Assembly (NCBI GenBank): GCA_963556195.1
Contig: OY744525.1
Span: 60,983,317-61,047,316, forward strand
Reading direction: 5' to 3'
DNA: 64,000 nucleotides
Origin: Sepiola atlantica
Taxonomy: Eukaryota > Mollusca > Cephalopoda > Sepiida > Sepiolidae
Notes under the pieces: generated by a model
The model's input: only the letters and a program-made list of their open reading frames with translations
Told to the model about the DNA's origin: nothing
Database searches by the model: none
Made by a program: the position numbers and the translations under genes
Part shown: piece by piece, positions 56,538 through 64,000 of the stretch
Layout of the letters: each line of letters starts with the position of its first letter
Position numbering within the stretch: position 1 is the first letter of the stretch

Positions 56538-58768
56538 ACAATTTAAAACCCAAAATTATCAATTTATCCACATACACATTTACAAAGGAGGAAATAGAAA
56601 TACTAAAATTAGGCCTCAAATTCTGCCCAACTCCCAAAAGTAATATCACGGAACTGAGGAAGGACCTTAAAGAATTTGAACGCAAATTTAGACTAATAGA
56701 AACACTAAACAATAAAGAAAACAAAACAGATCAGTCATTAGTGAGAAACAAATCAACATATTTCCCTAACAAACACAACAATACGAAAGAACTAAACACC
56801 TACTTTGAAAACCTATGGAACATCAACTCTCAGAGTAAAACTAAACCTACTAGTAACCTAACATCTAAACAAAACCAAGCACTAGATAACATCCTAAATA
56901 ATAATAACATAATTATAAAAGAAGCTGACAAAGGCAGTGCGGTAGTCATCATGGACAAACATTACTATATTTCGAAAATTACAGAGGTACTAGAAAACAA
57001 TGATTACTACAAATCAATTAGCACCAACATTGATAACAACACCATTTCAAAAATCACAAAACTTTGCACAACATACAATAATATACTAACAAAAAAAGAA
57101 AAAGATTTCCTAACAAACTTCATGATTAAAACAAACAACTTCTACGGACTACCTAAGATACATAAATCAAATGAGATAAGGAATGCCATCAACACACAGG
57201 CATCAGAATATATTAGTGTCCCGAGTCCCAGTGACCTTACATTTAGACCCATAGTAGCAGGACCATCATGCCCAACAAGCAGACTGAGTAAGTTAATTGC
57301 CATATTACTACAACCATTCACCGATCAAGTCAAGAGCTACATAAGAGACGACATACACTTCCTAGGCTCCTTACCACAAATAGTAAATCCCGGGACTAAA
57401 TTAGTTACATTTGACGTCAGCAGCTTATATAGCAACATTCCCCATGACTTAGGTAAACACGCCATATCACACTGGATAGACAAACACCCACAAACACTAC
57501 ACCACAGATTCACCAAACAATTCATCCTCGACAGCATAGACATTATTCTCAACAACAACTCCTTTGAGTTTAATAACAAAAACTACATCCAGATTCTAGG
57601 TACAGCAATGGGAACCAAAATGGCACCAACATATGCCACCCTAACACTGGCCTACCTAGAGAAGATCTTATATGAAAAGATAGAAGAAATATATGGACAG
57701 AATATTCAAACTCTCTTCATAAAATCTTGGAAAAGATACCTGGATGATTGTTTTATCCTCTGGGAACCCACATGGGGGGACATCAATAAATTACACAGCA
57801 TACTACAGAACCTACACCCCAAGATTAAATTCACCATTGAACACAGTCAAACAGAACTACCCTTCTTAGATGTATTGATTAAAATTAAAAACACTCACAT
57901 AATAACAGACATCTACCACAAACCCACAGATACCCAACAATATCTCCATTTTAGAAGCCATCACCCCAAAAGCTGCCTAAAATCTATACCCTACCCCCTA
58001 GCACGCAGGATCTGTACTATAGTCAGTGACAAAGACCTCCGGATTGTCCGACTGGACGAACTACGGAAAACTTTAAAAAGAAGAGGATACCCGCTACAAA
58101 TAATACATAAAGGTATAGAACTAGCAGAAAACATCCCATTAGAACAATTACGAATCCCCAAAAAACGAAACAAAGAACAAATATTAGCATACATCTCTAC
58201 ACACAACAAAAACAATCCAGAATTATTCACAGAAATAACAAGAAACCTAACCCTACTCAACCATAACAACAAACTAAACGACATATTAAAAACAACGAAA
58301 ATAATAAAAAGCAAACGCCAACCGAAAAACCTCAAACAAATGTTAACCTCATCTAAACTCAACCAACACACAATGCAAGGGGTCACAAAATGCAACAAGG
58401 AAAGATGTGGGGTCTGTGACATCATAATGGAGGAGAACTCATACACATTTAAAAACCCAACACAAACATTCACAATAAAAAAAGACCTTAACTGCACCTC
58501 CAAGAACGTTGTCTATGTGCTAGAATGTACAACATGTAATGAGGCTTATATAGGTGCGACGAAAACATTTAATAATAGAGTATCTTTACATAAAAGCAAC
58601 ATTAAAATAAAAGAAAACCGTAAATTATTCGTGTCCCAACATGTGCACTCATGCAGCGGAGGAAAATTCAAAATAATGCCAATTTTCCAAAGCCAAGACT
58701 ACACTTACTTACTAACACAAGAAAAAAACTTCATACTTAAATTTAATCCAACATTAAACAGATCATAA
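56375..58768 (+). CDS. Penelope-like reverse transcriptase with GIY-YIG endonuclease
   Basis: The open frame has 797 codons after a TAA at 56372. Motifs in order: KGSAVVIMDKxxY, NNFYGLPKIHK, FRPIVAGPSCPTSRLSK, VTFDVSSLYSNIPH (Asp at 57413), LGTAMGTKMAPTYA, KRYLDDCFILWE (YLDD at 57737-57748) and LPFLDVLIKI. These are Penelope-type RT blocks. The C-terminal part has a Cys-rich linker (CNKERCGVC) and a GIY-YIG domain: NVVYVLECTTCNEAYIGAT (YIG at 58547), a downstream NNRVSLHK arginine and QEKNFILKFNP near the end. The protein would copy element RNA onto nicked DNA in the nucleus. No stop or frameshift breaks the conserved part. The only uncertainty is the start: the first in-frame ATG (MDKHYY) is inside the conserved region, so translation must begin upstream, perhaps through the overlapping leader frame. 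Confidence 0.95.
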   Translation, partial: QHARHQFCQKTAQSSKTHTIYRKQSVFNNSSNQRNKQHSSSFFRNPSPDNNPRLDNLKPKIINLSTYTFTKEEIEILKLGLKFCPTPKSNITELRKDLKEFERKFRLIETLNNKENKTDQSLVRNKSTYFPNKHNNTKELNTYFENLWNINSQSKTKPTSNLTSKQNQALDNILNNNNIIIKEADKGSAVVIMDKHYYISKITEVLENNDYYKSISTNIDNNTISKITKLCTTYNNILTKKEKDFLTNFMIKTNNFYGLPKIHKSNEIRNAINTQASEYISVPSPSDLTFRPIVAGPSCPTSRLSKLIAILLQPFTDQVKSYIRDDIHFLGSLPQIVNPGTKLVTFDVSSLYSNIPHDLGKHAISHWIDKHPQTLHHRFTKQFILDSIDIILNNNSFEFNNKNYIQILGTAMGTKMAPTYATLTLAYLEKILYEKIEEIYGQNIQTLFIKSWKRYLDDCFILWEPTWGDINKLHSILQNLHPKIKFTIEHSQTELPFLDVLIKIKNTHIITDIYHKPTDTQQYLHFRSHHPKSCLKSIPYPLARRICTIVSDKDLRIVRLDELRKTLKRRGYPLQIIHKGIELAENIPLEQLRIPKKRNKEQILAYISTHNKNNPELFTEITRNLTLLNHNNKLNDILKTTKIIKSKRQPKNLKQMLTSSKLNQHTMQGVTKCNKERCGVCDIIMEENSYTFKNPTQTFTIKKDLNCTSKNVVYVLECTTCNEAYIGATKTFNNRVSLHKSNIKIKENRKLFVSQHVHSCSGGKFKIMPIFQSQDYTYLLTQEKNFILKFNPTLNRS

Positions 58769-59066
58769 CTCTAACAACACACACTTTGATCACACTTTAT
58801 CCACCTCTAGTTAAGTACAAACATAAATAACTATTTATAGTTATCTATAGACTGGAAAATTCTTATTCAAGGAAAATAATCTTAGTACATAACTTCTTAT
58901 TCGCACTTCTACACAGCTATGAGTCAAATAGCAACTTGTGTTAAATGAATCATTTACAATAGACATTAAATTTGCACATTAAATACCGGACTATGAAATC
59001 GGCCAAACCAAGTTCAAATCTATTTGGACCGTTTGCATTAACTTATCTTTTGCAAATATGTGTATA

Positions 59067-59133
<67 letters not shown>

Positions 59134-59241
59134 ATGTATGTATGTATGTATGTGTATATAATTCAACCTTTATCCCCCTCTCTGTCACTATAACCACACG
59201 CCCGTGTGTGTGTGTGTGCGCGCGCGTGGGTGTGTGTGTGT
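58769..59241. other. 3' non-coding part of the Penelope-like element
   Basis: AT-rich, with a TA array at 59068-59125 and GT-rich stretches leading into the right terminal repeat. No frame or motif. Confidence 0.7.
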
Positions 59242-59724
59242 GTGCGTATTTATGTGTGTGTGTGTATGTATCGCTCACCTATTCACAAGACTCAAGATTA
59301 GACCACACGCATACGGGCGCGCACACACGCAGGCACGACTTCGTTCTTGGAGACGACAAAAAGCAATAAAAAGTATTAAATTTCAAAAGAAATCCGGCGC
59401 ACCCTAGGAGGGTGGGATGACCGATGGGTAACACGCACTTGACCAAGAGAAGCAGGAAAAATGGCAAATAAAAAATAAATAAAAAATAAAAGATACCCAC
59501 ACACCTGCAAACCCACGCATGCGCAAAAACAATAACAAATTCCTCAAATGAAACATTTGCTCAAATCGAAAGACATTTCTTCAAATGGATTTTCATATCT
59601 GATGAAAGCGGAACACCGCTTGAAACGTGTTATATAACATTATAAAATGGTAAAACAACAAAATAATAAATAAATGTTGAAAAAAAGATTCTACAAATGT
59701 TGGTAGCCTTACTCCTTTACATAT
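59242..59724 (+). repeat. Penelope-like element, right inverted terminal repeat
   Basis: Inverted complement of 55576-56061, ending GGTAGCCTTACTCCTTTAC next to a TA array. Contains the sense hammerhead at 59587-59648. Confidence 0.93.
59587..59648 (+). ncRNA. Hammerhead ribozyme, right terminal repeat
   Basis: All parts are present: CTGATGA (59599-59605), stem II AAGCGG/CCGCTT with AACA loop (6 bp), GAAA (59622-59625), a 2-bp stem III (AC/GU with a 2-nt loop) and cleavage triplet GTT (59629-59631). Stem I pairs ATAT (59595-59598) with ATAT (59632-59635) and, past an internal loop, ATTTT with AAAAT. Minimal stem III is a known trait of hammerheads in Penelope-like elements. Expected cut after 59631. 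Confidence 0.85.
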
Positions 59725-59885
59725 ATATATATATATATGATATTTTCTAAAAGAGAAACAAGTTATAATTTACTACGACCCTACCAGATAACCTATAAAA
59801 GAGAAGAAAAAAAAATATATAAGTGTAGACAGCACAATAAGTATTTACTAAAATATAACAACAATTTTAATTAGTATTATTTTGA

Positions 59886-60180
59886 TTATTCTCACAACGT
59901 TTCGGCCGATGTAACTTCCAGCATTTTTCAGGTGTATCTTGTCGTACATAGAAATCTTTCTGTCGAACTCGGGAATCTGTACAAAATTCTGAATGGAACA
60001 CTTTATTCAATCCACGGGGTAGCTTGCTCTCGTTCCGTCAGCCATGAGTGGGTAGAATCTCAAGTAATTCGTAATTGTATTCTTAGTATTGCCCATACTA
60101 AGGATTGAACCTTCAACCTCCAGAAGACTGTCACTGATAGCTGATTATTACTTAACCCTTTATCTGTTACGCCATGGGTT
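59886..60180 (-). repeat. tRNA-SINE with hammerhead-like tail (family HS3), copy 1 (full)
   Basis: Minus strand: ATGGCGTAACAGATAAAGGG (A-box), GGTTGAAGGTTCAATCCTTA (B-box GGTTCAATCC), a ~120 bp body (CATGGCTGACGGAACGAGAG, TTGAATAAAGTGTTCC), then GATACACCTGAAAAATGCTG, GTTACATCGGCCGAAACG, TTGTGAG. In the better-preserved copy (25712) stem II pairs GGUCGGUG with CAUCGGUC using wobbles. An extra A between core and stem makes it less canonical than HS1. Confidence 0.7.
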
Positions 60181-60324
60181 CTTGCGGACTGATTGATAAA
60201 ATCAAAGAAAACTTAACAACTTTAAGAAACTATGGTACAATGAATAATAAATAATTGGGATAACATAATTTCTCAAATTCATTAAAAGGGGAAAAAAAGA
60301 AAACGTAAAGAAAATATAGTTAAA

Positions 60325-60490
60325 GATTTTCATTTGAATGTGACCAAACCAACGAAGTCTTCTGGTCTGCACACATTTTTCTATACTGTTCAGATTTGAT
60401 CTTCCTTTGAGACTCACATTACACATCCATCGTATCATTCTAATATCATTTCTCTCCAAGCAATAATATCCTGAACCCTCACTGACCATG
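60325..60490 (-). pseudogene. RTE-type LINE C-terminal fragment, copy 3
   Basis: Minus-strand translation: RNDIRMIRWMCNVSLKGR, NLNSIEKCVQTRRLRWFGHI. This is the RMIRWMCGVxL...LDSIxxCVxxxRLRWFGHVxRM signature of LINE C-termini and aligns with the 3785 and 47700 copies. It ends abruptly at about 60325, with no (ATG)n tail. Confidence 0.75.
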
Positions 60491-60636
60491 TGTCATTGCT
60501 AGAGAGGCCACACTACTAAAACAAGTTCAATGTCATTTTCTGTTTAAGGTACCTCAACCATTTTCACTATAGAAAAAGACCATAAGTATCTGTCTTTAAA
60601 ATAGAGAAAATTATCTGTTCAATAAAAATAACTTTT

Positions 60637-61149
60637 GATGCTTCTGTATAATTGGGACAGAATAAATTTTCATTTTAGAAAAGTGAGTTGAAAGGGGAGA
60701 TAATTCAAACTTTCTTTTTTTTTTTGTAACCATAACCCATGAGGAAAATCCAGAGAATTAATAAGAAAATAAATTTAAAAAAGGGTACTTATGCAGTTTA
60801 TGACCGGGCTGAAATAATAATGTTATAATTTAGAAAGTCATTCTTAACATGGGGAGGTGCGGGTTCATTAACTATTCTGTACTTTCACCTAACAATAAAC
60901 AGAATAGTTAATCAACCCCCACCTCCCCATGTTAAGAATGGCTTTCTAGATTATAAGGTTATTATTTCAGCCCGGTCCATAAACTGGTTAAGTGCCCTTT
61001 TTTTTTAATGTATTTTCTTACTAATTCTCTGGATTTTCCTTATGGGTTATGGTTACAAAAAAAAAGAAAGTTTGAATTATCTCCCCTTTCAACAGACTCT
61101 TCAAAATTAGAGATGAAAATGTAATCTGCCCGAATAATACAGAAGCACC
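60637..61149. mobile_element. Long-TIR foldback element (~245-bp arms), probable 8-bp TSD
   Basis: The arms (60637-60880 and 60899-61149) are inverted complements around an 18-bp spacer, sharing GGGGAGATAATTCAAACTTTC, CCATAACCCAT and ACATGGGGAGGTG. The ends are GATGCTTCTGTATAAT and ATAATACAGAAGCACC. Flanking octamers TAACTTTT and AAACTTTT match at 7 of 8. Terminal sequence resembles the elements at 19029 and 35076 but there is no telomeric core. No coding capacity. Confidence 0.75.
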
Positions 61150-61289
61150 AAACTTTTTATAGAAATATTGTAACTATTAGTATAACTATTAGTATAACTA
61201 TTAGTATAACTATTATCACTGATTCCAATGCTGTTGCCATGATACGTTACGGACTAATTGAAAGCAGAAAAAAAATGAATACTTGAAAA

Positions 61290-61650
61290 ATTGATGTGTA
61301 TTGATTTACTCCTCTCCAGGAGTTAGGCACAAGGCCAGTTTTTATCTTACTCCCGCAAGTAAGATGTGACCCAAGGTCGGGTCGGGAAAGCGGGGTTTAA
61401 AAATTGCCTGGGCAGCCCCGTCGGCATTCCCTGGTAGGGGCGCCTCAGGCAGTAAGCAATAAACTTACTCCTCCCCAAAGAGGGGAGGCGAAGCCTGGGA
61501 GGGTGGACCTCCTAGAACTGCACAGGACAGACCCATAGACCGGCGTGAATCAAGCCCCAAAGGCCAAGACAATACCAGTCTATGGGGTGCAGTATCCATC
61601 GGAACAGATACTACACTTTGATCTTAGCCAAAAGGCCAAGAAAGCAGTAT
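61290..61650 (-). repeat. U2-snRNA-headed SINE, copy 5 (best preserved)
   Basis: On the minus strand, 61641-61600 reads TTGGCCTTTTGGCTAAGATC, AAAGTGTAGTATCTGTTC, which is the first ~45 nt of U2 snRNA (first hairpin and branch-site-recognition sequence) nearly unchanged. Next come GGATACTGCACCCCATAGAC and CTGGTATTG, which recall U2's 3' stem-loop region, then the family body: CTAGGAGGTCCACCCTCCC, CCCTCTTTGGGGAGGAGTAA, TTTATTGCTTACTGCC, GGCGCCCCTACCAGGG and GGCCTTGTGCCTAACTCC. Middle U2 sequence is missing, so it is not a U2 gene. Confidence 0.85.
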
Positions 61651-63050
61651 TTGGATGTGGATGCGTGAAAATAAGGCGAGAAACGGAAAATTTCCATGTA
61701 AGTTTAAAATTAAGTAATCGAATGGAAAATTCCATTGGAACTTAAAAGAATAGAACTAGAGCTACGTGTACAGGAAGTTGCATCATGGGAGAAAGTCCAA
61801 GGTGACATGTAGTGATGAAGAGAGGAAAAGATTATACTTCTTAATTGACCCTCTTTAAACATGTCAACAAATACTTAAAACCAATTAAAAACTTACTATT
61901 ATGGCGGAAATGTGTGAAAATATAGCTGACATGATTGAAGTTATGGGCTTAAAGAATAGTGATTTTTAATTAAGTTGAAAGGATAGAAATTTACTTATGG
62001 TGAAAATCGCATTAGAATCAGAGATAAAAACATTCATGAGGAAAACGATAAATATGGCTCCTTTACAGCAATTTAAATATGTAATTGATAATTTCTACAA
62101 AATTTAATTTTTCTATTTCTTAAAGCCTAAAAGTAGTTAACGAATAGTTATCTTATTTTTTTTGGGGGGGGGGGTCTTGAAGCCACCACAAAACCCCACT
62201 CCTCCCAGAAAAAAGTCAGCTGTCAAAAGTGCAAAAGTGACATGCATGGGAAGATGCAAAACAGGAAATAAAAGGAATTACTTGATAGCATAACATAATT
62301 GGAAGAGATTTTTTCGGGAGCAGAATGAAACAGACGTACGAAAATGTAGTTCTAAAGTCACCATGACTACAAAATACTGTAAAGAAATGAAAAACACAAC
62401 GATGGTGAAAAATATTTTGATATATTTTATTTTGTGTATTATTTTGAAATTACTGCGAATTTCATTATTTTAAAGCCAGATTTTATTCCTTTACAGAAGG
62501 AATGTTATGCTTATGACAATCTGAATAAGTAGGACATCGTTCCTTCCAAATTTCATGTGTGTAGATCTAATGGTCTAAAAGTAGTTAGCGAACAGACATA
62601 CAGGCACACACTCCTCATGTAAATATAGATATATAAATTAAATTGTAATATATTTTATCTCTTATATCATCGTGAACATGCAGTGCATTTTATTCTTTTA
62701 AAGCCAGATTTCATTCCTTTATCAAAAAAAAAATCCACCCACCCAACCCCCACCCGCCTCCACGCAGCCTTGAATAATACTTCCCTATCAACGAATTTAC
62801 ATTCATTGCGGTAGGAATTTCTCTTTTTTTATTGGCATTAATTGCAATATAAAGAAAGAGGCAAGGGCAGATAACTCAACAAAAATAAAAAACGATAAAA
62901 TGTAAAACCTCTTGAAAATGATAAATTGTAATGATAGTAGAGGCCATGCTGTCAGTATTGAAAATGACATCTCCCCATATTAAAACCCTGGATATTTTCC
63001 AAATTTTAACAGCAATAAGATACAAGTACATTCTATAACAAATAAAAATA
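61651..63050. other. AT-rich intergenic sequence, nothing firm
   Basis: Two similar strings (AAAGCCAGATTTxATTCCTTTA at 62474 and 62699) show a small duplication; G-run at 62165. No gene supported. Confidence 0.45.
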
Positions 63051-63301
63051 TATGTGCAATAATTTGATTATATATATATATATATGCCTAGATTCTCAGT
63101 ATATATGCATGCATTGGCATAAAAACTGCATATGCATATTTACTGCATATATATATATGCATACATTCTCATATATACATTCATATGTATACATTTTCAT
63201 ATATATATCTTTGTTAATTCCTAAATATGTATATACATGTAAATATATATTTAAATATATTTATATATAAATATATGTATTTAAACCTTGCACATATTAG
63301 T

Positions 63302-63332
<31 letters not shown>

Positions 63333-63335
63333 GTT
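63051..63335. repeat. TA/ATGCATAT-rich low-complexity sequence
   Basis: Interrupted TA arrays with ATGCATA and ATACAT variants. The Tyr/Ile-rich frame is an artefact. Confidence 0.85.
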
Positions 63336-63487
63336 GAAGAAAGTGAAACCGATTATTAATAAAGATATAATAGGAATTTTACAAATTTATCAGAGAATAG
63401 GAGATAAGCACCCACACACACACACCCACACACAAATATAAATAAACGAATGGCTTCGTTTATATTCGATATAAATTCTCCCACTGC

Positions 63488-63619
63488 CACGAGCAGTTTT
63501 GTTTAGCTCAGTTTGTAGGGCCAGCTACTGCACACCTGGTTTCGAATCTCGCTGGTTCTAGTCACACTGATGGGTCATAACGATGAAGAAATACGTGTCT
63601 GAAAATAAAATAAAATAAA

Positions 63620-63628
<9 letters not shown>
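63488..63628 (+). repeat. tRNA-derived SINE with (AAAATA)n tail
   Basis: TTTAGCTCAGTTTGTAGGGC (A-box) and CTGGTTTCGAATCTCGCTGG (B-box) have tRNA-like spacing. Then CACTGATGGGTCATAACG, ATGAAGAAATACGTGTCTG and a tail AAAATAAAATAAAATAAAATA. The segment before the tail resembles a decayed hammerhead core (CUGAUGG...GAAAU...GUC). A TA array follows. Confidence 0.75.
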
Positions 63629-63650
<22 letters not shown>

Positions 63651-63651
<1 letters not shown>

Positions 63652-64000
63652 TCCATGAAAAATGCCAGTATACTGAAATCATATGCCCTTAATAGGGTTA
63701 AGATGAAAATTCATATACACTAAATGTACAAAAGCAAGGAAATTCCCAAAGTTTTACACTTTTATTGTCATTAAGGGTATGCGAGCACAACAGGGCTATG
63801 TATTTTACTGGTAGGAATTTTTCTTCAGTGCACCTCACCCACTTCATCCACTCATGCATAGAGATTTATACTGTAGTGATGTGATAATGAAATGGTTTGG
63901 TTGATATGTAGTCATACCCTTAATGACAATAAAAGTGTAAAAATTTGGGAATTTCCTTGCTTTTGTACATTTAGTGTATATGAATTTTCATCTTAACCCT
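63651..64000 (+). repeat. Foldback-containing dispersed repeat, copy 3 (cut by window end)
   Basis: Left arm starts TTCCATGAAAAATGCCAG. The central part has GCACCTCACxCACTTCATCC, and the right arm (from about 63915) runs to the window edge. It is very close in sequence to copy 1 at 11341. Confidence 0.85.

Larger units (their letters stand above)
55576..59724 (+). mobile_element. Penelope-like retroelement with inverted terminal repeats
   Basis: About 4.15 kb. Terminal repeats (55576-56061 and 59242-59724) are inverted complements differing at only a few sites in nearly 485 bp, so the insertion looks young. Between them lie a low-complexity leader frame, an 798-codon frame with reverse transcriptase and GIY-YIG endonuclease motifs, and a 3' non-coding part with a TA array. 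Each terminal repeat carries a hammerhead ribozyme. Penelope-like elements are known to have long terminal repeats in direct or inverted orientation and hammerhead motifs; here the orientation is inverted. TA-rich DNA flanks both ends, so any target duplication is masked. Confidence 0.92.

Noticed and set aside
58991..59500. Frames rich in Tyr/Ile/His/Thr on both strands
   Set aside because: They run through TA/GT arrays and the terminal repeat of the Penelope-like element; the same frame appears, inverted, in the left repeat.
61600..61650. Functional U2 snRNA gene
   Set aside because: Only the first ~45 nt and possible 3' pieces are present, fused to a repeated SINE body; the middle of U2 is absent.
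61545..61745. 66-codon plus-strand frame
   Set aside because: It lies antisense over the U2-like head of a SINE.

Overview
The window looks like intergenic, repeat-dominated DNA from a large invertebrate genome, most likely a coleoid cephalopod such as an octopus. I infer this from the overall style: very many (TA)n arrays, TTAGGG-type telomeric repeats, several kinds of small-RNA-derived SINE, RTE and CR1/Jockey-like LINE tails, mariner relics and a Penelope-like element. No database was available, so the taxon is an inference. I find no convincing host protein-coding gene, no intact tRNA or rRNA gene and no CRISPR array. Most open frames come from microsatellites or purine/pyrimidine tracts. 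The only long, coherent protein belongs to a retroelement.

Layout. 1-12 kb: simple repeats, a dispersed repeat present twice, an RTE-type LINE tail, small tandem duplications, two mariner-type terminal sequences and the first copy of a foldback-containing repeat. 12.9-14.0 kb: a 25-bp satellite. 15-24 kb: foldback and MITE-type elements, one carrying telomeric repeats inside 8-bp target duplications, plus a purine-rich tandem block. 25-35 kb: LINE tails, a second foldback-repeat copy and four copies of a SINE with a U2 snRNA-like head. 35-39 kb: a second 8-bp-TSD MITE with internal telomeric repeats, a dead mariner and a dead Penelope-type reverse transcriptase. 41-55 kb: two families of tRNA-derived SINEs ending in a hammerhead-ribozyme-like module, a 5S rRNA-derived SINE, and RTE and CR1/Jockey tails. 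55.6-59.7 kb: a nearly intact Penelope-like retroelement (RT plus GIY-YIG endonuclease) between about 485-bp inverted terminal repeats, each with a canonical hammerhead ribozyme. 59.8-64 kb: another tRNA/hammerhead-like SINE, an RTE tail, a third member of the long-TIR MITE group, the best U2-headed SINE copy and a third foldback-repeat copy cut by the window edge.

Main message. Hammerhead-like cores (CUGANGA, stem II, GAAA, GUH) occur in the Penelope terminal repeats and also at the 3' ends of several tRNA-headed SINE families. In one family the stem I pairs change in a compensatory way between copies. This fits SINEs that use, or descend from, the Penelope/hammerhead system. The U2-headed SINE and the telomere-bearing 8-bp-TSD foldback elements are the other two unusual signals.
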